DNA of 64,000 bases, from NCBI GenBank assembly GCA_964036315.1, contig OZ038478.1, forward strand, positions 149,027,183 through 149,091,182, in the 5' to 3' direction. Positions 34,780 to 47,094 of the stretch are shown piece by piece. Within the stretch, counting starts at the first letter, position 1. Each line of letters starts with the position of its first letter. The notes below the pieces were generated by a model. The model was not told the DNA's origin, did not search any database, and worked only from the letters and a program-made list of their open reading frames with translations. This stretch comes from Acanthosepion esculentum. Its lineage: Eukaryota > Mollusca > Cephalopoda > Sepiida > Sepiidae. The position numbers and the translations under genes are program-made.

Positions 34780-37700
34780 TCCTAATCAATTCTCGCCAAT
34801 AATTAAAAGACATGGATATTGTGCTGTCCAAGTTTCTGCTGTCCTGAAATATATTATATTCTAAAGATTATTTCCATTATAACCTCTGTCAAAAACGTGT
34901 GTGTAAGTTCTTATCTATTATGCTAGAAAAAGAAGAATTTTAAAATTTATTCAAACCTTTCTTTACATTAAGCTATCTGTCCAAAACTTGTATGGTCTCA
35001 GAAAAGAATGATCCAATCTAATGTAAATTATTCTAAAAAAAGAACAAAAATGCTTTTTTATTAAACTCAAAATTGGAATTTTTTGAAGTTGATCGTCCAA
35101 AAACACTATTAAATTTACAGATAGATATGTAGTAAGATTCTAAACAAAGAAAGTAACATATGGCCTCCTAAGATTAAGACGGTTGAGTGAAGAAATTAGA
35201 TAAATCAATGTAAATTTTTGAGGGGAGTCGAATATATAAAAGAGAAATCCCCAGGCCGATACACACACGTAGGTGATATCGCAGTAGAAGTAGTTGTCAG
35301 ACACAAGAAACACCCTCGAATATTTGGTAAACTTAGCGAATACACAGACACACGTATTACAGACAACTGTTCTCTTATTTTGTAAAAAATACTTCGGAAA
35401 TTATTTGTTACCGCCCGGTAAATAGAGAGATTATTTCTTTCCGTAGATAATACAGTTTATTCATCAGTATGTCTTTATATTCAATAAAAATGTTGTTAGA
35501 GTTATCAACAGTGTTGTAAATTTTATTGAAGGAGTTCGTATTAAACTGTGATTGCAGGGCTATGCTGCGAAAAAATGTTTACTACGGCCGTAAGTTGAGA
35601 ATTATTTCTTCTTAACTACGGTAGACAACGTACATAGACGGGTTCTCATTAGACTTTGCCCCCAATCCCAATATCTTGCGATAATGGGAAACCGGAATCA
35701 AAATTATTGAGATGACACACCAACGCCAACTAAGGATGGAAAAGAAAGGTTGATGAACCGTAAAATCTGTATTACTCAACAACACTGAGAGAAGGAAGAA
35801 GAGAAGAGGGAGAGTGTTGTGTTAACTGGCTTGATAAGTGAACCCTAACAATATTAATTTTCAACATTTTTGACGATATTTATTGACACTGATTTGTAGT
35901 TACTCGAATAAAATATTTATTTTCACAATTTAATGATGATTAAGAACGTTTTTTATACAATTATGGACACACTCTACAATCCCCGGAAGCCACTCAAGTT
36001 AGAGGGTTACAAAGTAAAGGCATAGTTTATTGGGATATGTGAGCAAGATAACGGTTAAACCTAGAGGTGAACATGTTAATATTTTAGTAATCGGTGAAGC
36101 GTTCTCTTGGATGCCGGTTTTACAGAAAAGCGATTCTTGTGAAGAAATCGTTCAAGTGGAAACAATCTCTCACTAATGGAGTATTAACAGATTAAGGATG
36201 GTTCGTTAGAATATTCGTAGTATGGCGGATTCTTGCCATGAATGTTAGAACTGGTGAAAGTAAGGATTGTAGTACATCTGAACAGATGCTTTGAAAATAG
36301 CAGGGCATCGAGACTCGCGACGTTTTATCTGTGAGATATGGTTGTAGAGTGGAAGATTTCACCGGGAGATGCTTTTGGAGTCGAGACTGGAAAATAAGGA
36401 CTGGCCAGCTCCTATCTATATATAGCAGTATTACTTCATTTTCGGCTTGCTTTGGTTGTTGTATAGAGGATAGCGTGAAGAGTCATATACCTATTGGAAT
36501 AGTACAAGTAACCAATATTTTCCAGATTCTTCACTGATTGATCGTATGTATGTGTTCCACGAGATCTGGGTTGAGTTTAAATCCCAATAAGCGCTCAATG
36601 AAAGGGTCCCCCCTGAAGGAACATCGATCTCATAAATGCAACATCATTTTCCTCATTATATTAACTGTTGTTCTTTTTTTTAATAGTACCCCTGTGTGAA
36701 TGTTTGACATTTTCTGATTTCCTCTTCATTTACGTACGATGCTATTTGGCATTTTATAAAGCATGTTAAATGTAAGTGGGTACAAATATCAATTCTAGAT
36801 ATGTTTTCTATCAAGTATATTTCAGTTTCTTTCAATGTTACTAATTTACCTTCTCGATCCTCGCAATTTTTGTCCGATTGTGTACAACGGAAAGACCAGC
36901 TTAGAGAAGCCAATTCTATTGAATATCAAAGTCCTTGAGCAATATAGATTTCTTTAACAAATTAAGTGAGTTTCGAGCTAATGCTTATTATACCGTATTG
37001 AATGATCATATTTCAGTTGTTTACAAATTTCACAGCCATTCCCTTTTTGAAAATTACATGAATCTGAAATATTCAATCTTCACAGAAAGTATTCGCAAAT
37101 CTATGCGTATAATAATCATCGCACGAAGATATAGTCAAGTGACAAGTTAGTATGAGCAGCGATGAATGTAAACATTGTTGTTTTTTTTCTAAATCGCCAA
37201 AAGGTAACAGGAGAGAAATGACAACAGATAGACATTGTTATGACAACTTTAATTCTTCGCTGTCATATATCACACGACACAGAAACATGACTGATGTGTG
37301 AAGTGTACCTTTTCTTATTAATGGTATTAAATATTTTTTATACGTTTGTGTTTTGTTATAACACGGCCGGCCTGGCTCGATCCTGTGTTGTTCCCACGCT
37401 GGTCAGTACTGCTGCCAGTCAACTGATTCTTATCTGCTTTCCGCTTTATTTCTTCATCTTCTTCTCTCCCACATTTTTTCTTGATCATAGAGCACTGAAG
37501 ATCGAATTTCGTCTGTAATTGAGATTGGACCTTTCCCTATTCCTTGGAATTGTGAAATTGTCCATTTTAAGATCCTTTTATATCAATCTTGCCAATGTTC
37601 TTAGATGGACAATATATTCTGATTTATTATTCGAAATCTACTATTTTAAAATTATATTTATATTTTGTTATAATTTTATAGGTTAAATATGTTTTCAGTT

Positions 37701-39990
37701 ACAAACACGCATGAATTAGTTATTATTAACATAGTTATTATTATTACTATCATCATTGTTATTATTATTACTATCTTCATTGTTATTATTATAGACATGT
37801 AGATGCAGATGTGCATCACTCATTTAAAATGAATATCTCAAAATGAACAAGTAGTAGACAGTAAAAGCTTTAGGAAAAAATTAAAGTGACCCCAATCTCC
37901 CTTTTGCTGTGGAACGAATAAAAATAGATGAATATTGACGGACGGACTGTGTGAAAAAGAATAGTTCAAGGATCTTCGCATGGATTATCTAAATTCATAA
38001 GTAACATTAAGAGTTATTAGCATTTGGAGTGATTATCATCAAAGAATATTTGAGAATGTTGTAATATTCGATTACTATACAAACATATATAGATATTTTT
38101 ATAGGAGCAGTGTTCTCATAAGAGATATGTGTACGGATGTTGTATTTAACACAACGTATGTTAGCAAAATTATTGGGAAAACTTAAAGCTACTGGTCAGT
38201 TTGAGATAAACGAAAAAAACGTTTATTTTATTTAAATGTCAATCGTTTAAAAGCCTCATTTTGAATGTCATACACAGTAATTATAATTATATTTTTATCT
38301 TCCTGACAATTGTATATTCTGTTATTACACTGGCAATTAGAGATTGTTCTATCCTAACATGTAAATAGTATTTTGAATGCTTATTACAGCATTCGAATAA
38401 TTAAATTGTCGTTTTTATTCAGCTTATATTATAGTGGCGGCTATGCCATAAATTTCCATTCCTTGAACATTTAGTGAAGATCGATTTACATGATGAGAAC
38501 ATTAAACCTAGCTCTTGGTTCGTACTCAGTCTACTGATAAGAATAAAATACAACATGAAGAAATAGTTTATCGAGGTACGCCCATTATTAACCTCAATAT
38601 GATCAGACTTTGCACATTATCCTGACGGAAATTATTTCCCGCCTATTTGAAGACATAATACGAGCGTGCTCATACTTTCAATGCACGGACAGATTACCCT
38701 CGCAATTCTACATTACATTCGCTACGAGGTGACCTAGTTCACAGTTATCGTTAGGATCTTCTCTTTCATTAAATCGAAAGAAATCATCTTCGCCAGAAAA
38801 AATAAATTTGCACATCTTTTGATGAAGTTTTCCTTTTTTTGAACACAGTGGATACTATCAGCTTCTGACTCGCATCCACTTCCGGGTTTGATCGTACAGA
38901 AGTCGGTCATAAGATGTTTAAAAGATACTTAGAATGTAATGATTATTTGTTCGCTCATTTTAGATGGAGACAAATATCTCTATGTCAAGTTCTGAGGTTA
39001 TTCACATTGCTAAGACTAAGGAAAATTATTATCCCACACATTTTAAAGGATAAAAAATAAAAAAGAAAAGAAATTATCTATTAAAGAGTGTGCTACAAAA
39101 GATATTTTAATTAATATATGATAATTTGAGAAAGGCATGGGAGTATAAAAGCCGTTAACAAATGAAGTGTTGATTAACACTGTGAAACGTCAATAAATAG
39201 ATTTTAATAAGGGCACTATACTATATGATATTTAAAAATGACTGCTTCATCAGAGGATGCATCTTCAATTATTGTTCGAAATTTGGTTTTGAACTTTAAT
39301 TCTCTCATTTTAAAAGATAAAGATTAACAAGAAAATTAGCAACGAGAAATTACGAACAATATGCAATTTATAACAATACAAAAGACATGTGAAAATAGTA
39401 ATTGAAAAATTGCCGCTTCAATAAAAGGAAACATATTTTCATTGACCAAACAGGAATCATATCAGTTGATATTTATAAAACTCGTTTTTGTTAAACTATG
39501 CTTAGTGATGAACAATGTGTTTTATTGCTCCTGGGCATCTTCAAGTTTTGTGGGTTTTTTTTATTGAGTCAACGCCGTTGTTTATTATATGTCGCGCCAG
39601 ACTATAATGTTTGGGATCAGGATATTTAAGACCTGAAGCATTCATTGCCGTGAAGCCTATTTTATATTTGATACGGAAAATGTTAGCATATAAATAATAA
39701 ACCTAAAGAAGATTCAAGTACATAACTCGAGATAGTAGGCTAATACTTTCCATTTGTAATATCATATGAAGCTCGGGAGAAACCTAACACAATTTATCAC
39801 GTGTTCAATTTTTTATGTCCTAATTGTTTTTGTTTTTTTATAACGGCTTCAAAAACCAAAGTATACCTATAAATATATTACAATATATTAATTCAACATT
39901 ATTTCATATTTCAGATGAATTCAAACAAAGTGCAATCACGACATCATTATTATTACACAACATAATTTCTGATTTAATGATGTTTAAAGA
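34780..39990. other. Long unannotated AT-rich stretch
   Basis: No gene recognised in about 5.2 kb. Notes: TATATAAAAG at about 35233 followed by a TCAATAAAAATG string (about 35480) could be the promoter and poly(A) parts of an old LTR, but I cannot find its ends. 36560-36590 holds GAGTTTAAATCCC, a lone B-box-like string. 37734-37792 is a 24-bp unit repeated about 2.5 times (GTTATTATTATTACTATC...). 37360-37500 is a GC-richer patch open in one frame (37294-37518) without a domain. Confidence 0.35.
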
Positions 39991-39992
39991 AC

Positions 39993-40009
39993 CATATATA
40001 TATATATAT

Positions 40010-40066
<57 letters not shown>

Positions 40067-40109
40067 AATCACACACATATATACACACACCAAACAAAAA
40101 CACACATCT

Positions 40110-40163
<54 letters not shown>
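39993..40163. repeat. Double (TA)n array with CA-rich centre
   Basis: TA runs at 39993-40056 and 40113-40163 flank an ACACACAAATCACACACA...CACACC segment. Confidence 0.97.
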
Positions 40164-40165
<2 letters not shown>

Positions 40166-40169
40166 TTTT

Positions 40170-42900
40170 TGTTGGTCTAGGAACGTTATTATAGCTAATT
40201 TCTCTTGTTGACAAAGGTTACAGATGTTGATCTGATTGTTTCAAGGTTTATTCAACCTTCCAAATATCATAGCAACATCATTACGCATTATGTTTCGTTG
40301 GAGATTCTTATTCTTCAAGCTATTGTCATGGAGATTAACATTTCATAATGGCCCAAGATCCTTGGCCACCTTTCTTGGTATTCGAAATGAGGCCATATAA
40401 AATAACAATTTACATTTTAGATGCTTATGCCATTTTTGTGAGAAGAACTTTTCCTGAAAATCTTTATTGCCTTCACTTTCTGTATAAATATGCGCTCATT
40501 ACGAGACTGAGAGGTTAATTTTATTTTACATGCATTCCGCCCAACTTTGTGTTAAAGCATGATCCTGAGGATTGAAGCAAAGTTGAATTTTTGGTCCTTT
40601 TATCAGACTGAAATCTACCATTTTAAATCTCTCTTAATATGAATTGAAAATATTACAATTTGACGTATGCTGCGTAACGGAATTTCGTATGTTCCACTCA
40701 CTACATAAACACGGGGCGTAATTTTTATGTGTGTAAAATATACATACATATAAGCGAAAAATATTTGTAATACACTGAAAATTATATGAACAATTCATAA
40801 AACATAGTATCAATTGAACAATTTTAATTTGACATAAATGAGCTAGTACTAAATAGATGGAAATACGTTGGGCTTGTATTATGTTAATTTTTTTTTCTTT
40901 ACAAAGATACTCCGAATTATTTAGGGGCCAGTAAGTATTTGTTTCTGCAAGAGAAATTAAATTATCTACACAAGCATACATTTGATGAGGTTCCTGTCTT
41001 TAAACATTCATCTACACTTATAGTAACATCAAAATATAGATTATAACCTAATGGATGTGTCCATATTTTATGTGATTATGAAGTCGTTTTGTAAGCATAA
41101 GAAGAAGAGGAGAAAATATATGAGGACAGACCACTTACTGCAATCAATAAAATTGGAAGATTTCAGAGACACGAAGTGGGAACAAATAAACATCATAAGG
41201 AAAGATGCTTCAGAATCAATTACACATTATTTGAACGCGACTGGTAAGATCAATCTTCAAATTCAGGAAACAATCTGGTCCTGCCGTAATTTTCCCACAC
41301 TAATTTCTACTCTATAATGAAATGACGCGATTTGAATTACCATCCAACATGCCCTACTGGTTGTATTGTCGCCATCATCAATATATTGCATTTGTGTTTC
41401 GGACGCCATTTTAGCATGAGCTCGCACATGTTATTCAAGTGTTTCGCAATTTGTTTGTGCTCTAGCGTGATTATTCCGTCGTTCCTTTTATTATATTTCG
41501 GATTGTACTTCTGCCAATATTAATGAGTAAATCCTGTGAAGAATTAACATCATACCGTCAGAAATTCTATAATCCTTTATGTAAGTTTTAGTCATAATAA
41601 TCGTTACTCTGCCTAAATGTTTCATATAGATTTTAATGCAGATACTACGTATCTGATTCTCAACGTTAGAATCTGAACAACTTTAAATCTCAAATGCACA
41701 AAACTAATTCGAATCACAGCAAATCCCTGTATGATTACTTTGTGCAGTTCCATCTACCGAGTTCTATTTCACCATATATCTCGCTTAAAATATTTGTCAC
41801 ATTAATAACTTGCGTTCAGTATGACTATCTTCTTTATGTTAGATATTTGTCTACTATGAACCCGCACAGATTTGTTACTTTTCCAGTTTTACACCTTTAG
41901 CAACATCTGCTTGAAACATTTACAGTCTGAAAGCCAATTTTCATGATTTTTACAAAATCTAGTTTCCATCGATGAAGTGAATTATTTTTTAAAAACATAT
42001 ATTAGAGTTTGATTCATTTATTGTACTTGATGACGTTATCTATTTCTAACCGTTTCTGTACGGTTCCCATAATAAAATTTGATTGCTTATTCGAAGACAT
42101 TTACTTAATTACCAGTATATAATTCTACTTATTATGTGGTGACTATTTTTTATACGCTTTGATCTATATTTCTACTATTCTCTTATAATATATTGTAGCG
42201 TATAATCTTATTTCATGCTCATAGTTAATGCTATTTTACTACTTATTCATTTGCACTAATGTATTTTTCTATTTCAGTTCTTCTTTTAACTGTCTTGTGT
42301 TAGTTAGAGCTTACCACATGCTCATATTTTCAATAAAGTTTATATATTTTTGTATTTATTTAACGCTATTATTTTCATATTTCTCCAAACATCATATTCC
42401 TGAGTATGATTGCGTTTTCACTAGGCGATAGAATTCAAGCAACGTCGGCTTTCGTTATTACTCTTGTTATAACCTTGGGAAATGTGAGAATTTCTTTGGC
42501 ATAACTTTGGAAAATGTAAGAATTCGCAAAACTATAGTTTAATTAGTAAAATGTGTATCAGTAATTTTTATCTCTAAAAATTTCTTACAATCTGAAAATA
42601 TTTTCCTGTTTTAAAATAACGAGTTACCTCCAATAGGCAGCGAAGCGAACTAATTTACAGCCAAACTATTCACCGGTTAAAATCCCAACTTTACAAAAAT
42701 GGTTTTCACCTCTTAAAAGTATTTAAATCTTGTCCTCCGGCTGGCTAAATAATGTGATCCCGAACTAATCAAACAATGCCAAATCTCTGAACTCGGAATT
42801 TACGATTGTACAGAGTGCGATGGATAATTTGTTGCACAAGTTACGCAAGAATGAATATAAAACCGACATCTCATTTTAAGATATATTTACCAAAACTACA
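40170..42900. other. Long unannotated AT-rich stretch
   Basis: No gene recognised. The two longest open frames, 40634-40981 (minus, 115 codons) and 41051-41317 (plus, 88 codons, Lys-rich), have no recognisable domain and no paralogue in the window. 42780-42905 shares sequence with the flank of the mariner copy at 3 kb. Confidence 0.35.
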
Positions 42901-42909
42901 CAAAAATAT

Positions 42910-43440
42910 TAAATATTAAAAAGTAAAGTTATCCAATGAAATCGCCAGACGACCTCGTAATTTCCTCTGTCTTGGATTAAATAAGTAAATGCTGCCATAA
43001 TCCTTGCCTTTAAATTCATCTTTGGTGTTAGAAGGAATTTTGTTGGTCTCTCGCGCAACTGCACCCCACAAATAATAAAGGTTGTTGCAGTCTATTGAGT
43101 TAGGTGGTCAGATGTAAGCAGGGTGTTGTGGTCGTAGATATTGTATGACGGCCATGACTGGCTTCTCCGGCTTGTGTGACATGGTGCAGAATCCTAGGTT
43201 CTTTCAGCAGCCACCCTATTGACCCAAGACAGTACCAACTTTTGAAGGCACTTGATGTAGGTCGCTGTGTTGGATCTGAGGCCCTGTGGGAAGATGCATG
43301 GAAGCATAACGTTGCCATCAGTAGTTATCACTTCAAACACGCTCGTAATCACAATTAGTCTCCTCCAACTTTTTCCGAATCCTCTTCACTCTCCTCATAT
43401 TGACACCCAGACACACTGAAATGTTCATATTTGAGATTCT
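42910..43440 (-). mobile_element. Mariner-like transposase remnant, copy 2
   Basis: On the minus strand: VMLPCIFPQGLRSNTATYIKCLQK, then SWVNRVAAER, then a frame shift to DSAPCHTS, which holds the second catalytic Asp. Then come FIICGVQLRE and a C-terminal part with TKDEFKGKDYG. Order and spacing equal the copy at 3190-3760. Stops and frameshifts throughout. The plus-strand frame 43176-43358 and the minus frame 43100-43318 are by-products. Confidence 0.75.
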
Positions 43441-43464
43441 GGCACGAATGCAAAGCAGCAGAGT

Positions 43465-43822
43465 ATGCCTTTTCTAAATTAAGATGCCTATGGAAATACC
43501 TACATTTATACGGAGACGCAGATGTATCTACAAACACACATACACTTACACATTGCGTGTAATCTTCTGTGCATCTTAATGAAATGGACTTATTATTTGA
43601 CATTTTAGAAGAGGAAGCTGTACGGATTTCTGTAACGAAATGCATCGAAAAATAGAAAATTAGGATAATTTACCCCCCGCACTCTGTATTTTGCCCCCTG
43701 CTAACACTGACAGCATAGACATAACATTCTTTAAGTTTCGAAAACCCTGTTGTACCAATCATGCCTGTGTAATTGAGTTTATTTTATTTTTCGATTCTGT
43801 CAACTAATATACCTATAATTTA
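43465..43822. other. No gene seen
   Basis: Short CA-rich segment near 43530; otherwise nothing recognised. Confidence 0.4.
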
Positions 43823-43827
43823 CTTAT

Positions 43828-43932
43828 TGTTGTGGGGCTCTCCCCTTTTACACATGATGGACTCGTCTAAAGTATATTTATACTGACAGAGTATATATAG
43901 ATACGTTGAAACAAGGTTGAGATATGTAGAGT

Positions 43933-43981
<49 letters not shown>

Positions 43982-44171
43982 GAGAGAGAGAGAGATAATT
44001 ACGGCTTCACTTACAGAGGCATGTACATATACTTTCTACTAACCCGCATTCCTGGAATACTAATCTTCATTTCAAGTTTGTATTCTTACGTTCAATACAC
44101 TTATCTTCCTATTTCAATTACTGGCGTTGTTTATTTATTTGTGCAGGATTCCCTCTCCGGGATACACAACA
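43828..44171 (+). mobile_element. Solo LTR, family 1, copy 3
   Basis: A 344-bp block starting TGTTGTGG and ending CACAACA, flanked by a perfect 5-bp duplication CTTAT (43823-43827 and 44172-44176). A TATA-like GTATATATAG lies at 43891-43900 after TATTTATACTGACAGAG. A (GA)n tract of about 60 bp (43935-43995) has expanded inside. Matches copies at 579-918 (inverted) and 34420-34771. No gag-pol remains beside it. Confidence 0.85.
43935..43995. repeat. (GA)n microsatellite inside the LTR
   Basis: About thirty AG units with a GG interruption. Absent from the other two copies of this LTR. Confidence 0.97.
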
Positions 44172-44179
44172 CTTATAAA

Positions 44180-44980
44180 ATTCTGTCGGCACTTTTACAC
44201 GTTTCCACAATACTTTCAAGTACAATATGCATAAATTAAATCAACTAAGGCCATCGACAACATTTTCAGCCAATCAAAAATACAAACTCAGAAGAATAAC
44301 TTCAGAAAAGTAGTGTGCAATATATCCCAGAACAGGCCGTCTGTTTCCATGTGTAATGAGCTTATAATCCTTTGGTGTAGACGTGGTGATATTTCCTCTC
44401 TATTGTGGTCAGGATTACTAATTCAAATATGAATTGTTTTTATTTGTTGTGGTGTAACCGACAATGACTCGCAATGAGAAAAAGAGGAACCGTTTTCAAA
44501 TTCTTGTTGAGAACTTTACATTCAGCTATGCGTAAATATCATGCTGAAACTTATGCATCCATCTGTCTTCCCTAATCTAAGAGATAAATATTAGGTAAGA
44601 ACAGGTTTTTTTAGTCTTGGTAGGCCATCAGTCTACCGTGGATCGGGTGCTCAACTGATATACACACTGTTGGTTCTTCGGAAATGGTTTTATAGTTCTG
44701 CACATGCTTTCACAATTATAATCAAATCATATTTTCAGACAGCCTGGCTTTTACATTCCTAGAAATAAACAGCTGAAGCCTCATAAGCCGAAGGTGAAGG
44801 AAGAGGCCATTATTGTGTTTGGAAACAAATATAGTTGTCGTTTAAATGCAGGAGAATTCTTTCGAATATGCTAAATGAGAATCGCAAAGGTAGAACATTT
44901 ATTATTATATTGAGGGTTAAGATGGTCTGTATGGCCTGAAGAGAAGTGTACGTAGTTATAGTGATTTACAAAACGTCACT
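44180..44980. other. No gene seen
   Basis: Unrecognised sequence between an LTR and a SINE. Confidence 0.4.
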
Positions 44981-44984
44981 TAGA

Positions 44985-45095
44985 CATGAGACAAGGCCGA
45001 AAGTATGGTTCATCCAATGAGGATTGAACTCTCTACTCAGCCGTAATTGATCTAGCGAAACAAGTTTGCTCACCGTTACACCACGTCGATATGTC
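44985..45095 (-). mobile_element. tRNA-derived SINE, family 2, copy 2
   Basis: On the minus strand: GACGTGGTGTAACGGTGAGCA (A-box-like), GAGAGTTCAATCCTCATTGG (B-box-like), then AACCATACTTTCGGCCTTGTC. Same order as the minus strand of 33882-34003. The tRNA-like head is better preserved here, but there is no acceptor-stem pairing. Confidence 0.75.
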
Positions 45096-45099
45096 CACT

Positions 45100-45560
45100 A
45101 TACGATACCACAGACTGTTTCTCTCTGTCTTTTAATAAGTTGGATAATATTTCAGGCGTTTCAAAAAGTATCCTTGTGCAAAACACTGAGGACTCAATTC
45201 AATTTATTTTTATATTTTTTCTCTCTCTATCTCTCTTTCCTGTTATATTCTTTTCCGTCTTAGAAGATTTTGTTTCAATAAATAGATAGAATGCTTCATT
45301 TCTGAAATTAAACTGCATTCCAGTACAATTTTACTAAGTCTCCTTCAATATCCGTTTCTTACTGTTTGTTTATTTCGATTTTTAATTCCTTATTCATTTA
45401 ATTATCATTCGTTCGTGCTATGCATCTGTATTGTTAAGTATCATATTTAAGTTAACACCTCAGTTCAAGAAGAAATGTGTACTTTCGACAATCCAGACAG
45501 AAGACTCACATCATAAATCAGGAGACCTAGAAAAATGGCTTATAAGCGATTTGCTAGTAT
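45100..45560. other. No gene seen
   Basis: AT-rich sequence with a short CT-rich run (45222-45240). Confidence 0.4.
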
Positions 45561-45566
45561 CTTTAT

Positions 45567-46056
45567 TGTTATGGAACCTTACCTATAACGACAGATTGAA
45601 CTTTTCCTGACACCATAAATACTGCGCCTCTCAAGAGAGAGGAAGGAGATGAAATCGAGTCATGAGCAGTCTGACTGTTTGCGTCTTTTGTCGAACTCTC
45701 TGCTTTGGCAGAGAGGAACCCGGACGAAGCTTTGCCGAAGGGCAAAGTTTCGTCCGATGAGGTAGACAGTCCCTGAACCCGTTTATACGGGTTCTAAATG
45801 AGCATATTTTTGGCCGAGGCTACGGGCTCGGAGAACCCACAGTAAGCCGGCCTTGTGCCATATGCGACCCACGTGGGAGGGTTGCTAAATATCGAGACGA
45901 AATCGAGTCGAGCCGATAGTAGTTCACTCCAATTCAGACTGACAGTCAAACTAACACCTTCCACATCTTGTATTATTATTCTGTGTAATATATCTCTGTT
46001 ATTTCTACTCTTGTGTTCGTGTTGTTCTTCCTTGGTCCTAACCTTGGACCATAGCA
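45567..46056 (-). mobile_element. Solo LTR, family 2, copy 2 (long form)
   Basis: A 490-bp block with TG...CA ends on either strand (plus: TGTTATGG...CCATAGCA). It is flanked by a perfect 5-bp duplication TTTAT (45562-45566 and 46057-46061). On the minus strand it matches the LTR at 11656-11928: TGCTATGGTCCAAGG, GAACAACACGAACACAAGAG, TTACACAGAATAATAATAC, then GGCGCAGTATTTATGG (TATA-like). It carries about 220 bp more than the short copy. The extra part is GC-rich and packed with hairpins (45696-45831). No internal retroelement coding region adjoins. Confidence 0.88.
45696..45831. other. Cluster of hairpins inside the LTR
   Basis: Three clear stem-loops lie in about 100 bp. The first is CTCTCTGC-TTTG-GCAGAGAG (45696-45715, perfect 8 bp). 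The second is CGGACGAAGCTTTGCC-GAAG then its complement (45721-45756, 16 bp with one mismatch). The third is GAACCCG-TTTATA-CGGGTTC (45775-45794, perfect 7 bp). A weaker CCGAG...CTCGG pair follows (45814-45831). The GC content is far above the surroundings. Confidence 0.9.
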
Positions 46057-46234
46057 TTTATGAAAATGAATTTAACACATGGCGGTAAAGGCAGACAAAA
46101 TAGATTTCAACTAAGTAGCATTTTTGCTTTTTTAATGACACCATTTAGTTATTCATCCTGGGTGATTGTGTGATATTCTTGTGGAATTGGCAATATTTTC
46201 TATTAAAGTGCATCTAGTGAATGTTGGGCTATCG

Positions 46235-46385
46235 CATCAGTGATGAAAAAACTGATTATAGTAAGAGAAATATGGTTCTACAATAGGATACTGGGAATAC
46301 CATGGACAGAACATGTGAGCGACGAACTTCTAGATACAATGGAAATAAAAAAGGCATTAATACAAAACATCCGGAAGCTTTCGTA
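46235..46385 (+). mobile_element. RTE-like LINE, RT C-terminal snippet
   Basis: The frame reads KKLIIVREIWFYNRILGIPWTEHVSDELLDTMEIKKALIQNIRKL, which matches the EMWFYRRxLxIPWTEHVSNEEVLxxM...xxxLxxTIRKRQL segment of RTE-like LINEs. It is only about 48 residues long. The minisatellite head starts within about 10 bases of its end. Confidence 0.75.
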
Positions 46386-46394
46386 TTAATTGTT

Positions 46395-47090
46395 ACATTT
46401 GGTTTGGTTTGTTTTGGTTTTACGGCATATCAACACCTTAATGGGTTATTTCATGTCGACAAAATCTTTATTGCTGGTAATATTTTTTTTTTTAAATCTA
46501 TTTCTGGTAATATTTTTCCTTCAAATATTCCATTTCTGGTAATAATTTATTTTTCAAATATGAATCACTGGTAATATTTTTCTTTTTTTCAAAAAATGTA
46601 TAGCTGGTAATATATATTTTTCTTTTTCTTTTTCTTTTTTCCAAAAACTTATTGCTGGTAATATTTGTTTTTCAAAAATTTATTGGAGGCAACATTTGGT
46701 TTTCAAAAATTTATTGCTGGCAACATTTGGTTTTCAAAAATGTTTTGATGGTAATAATTTTTTACTAAGAATTTCTGGTATTAAAACCTATTTTTACACT
46801 TTCATAGTGTTTTGACCCCAGTTACAATTCCATTCAATAAAGTTTTGGTAAAAAGCGCATAGGTGGTAATATTTTTCTTTTTTTAAACGTATGGCTGGCA
46901 ATATTATTTTTCAAAAATGTATAGCTGGTAATATTATTTTTCCAAAAACGTATAGCTGGTAATATCATTTTTCAAAAACGCATGGCTGGAAACATTATTC
47001 TTTCGAAAACGTATACCTATGTTCCCAACAATACTATGTTCCCAAAAACGTATAGCTGGGAAACTTATTTTTTCAAAAACGGCCTTTCTG
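46395..47090 (+). repeat. CTGGTAATATT minisatellite, about 30-bp period
   Basis: Begins with GGTTTGGTTTGTTTTGGTTTTACGGCAT...AATGGGTTATTTCATGTCGACAAAATC, then about fourteen diverged units of the form CTGGTAATATTATTTTTC-AAAAACGTATAG. Units vary between about 28 and 45 bp, with expanded T runs. The same head and units occur at 12057-12200, and inverted at 12855-12980. Confidence 0.85.
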
Positions 47091-47094
47091 TTGG

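Noticed and set aside
35200..35850. Possible LTR with TATATAAAAG and AATAAA-like signals
   Set aside because: No TG...CA ends, target duplication or second copy could be identified.
40634..40981. 115-codon open frame on the minus strand
   Set aside because: No recognisable domain, signal or splice context.
41051..41317. 88-codon Lys-rich open frame
   Set aside because: No domain, no repeat relation, no splice context; could be chance.
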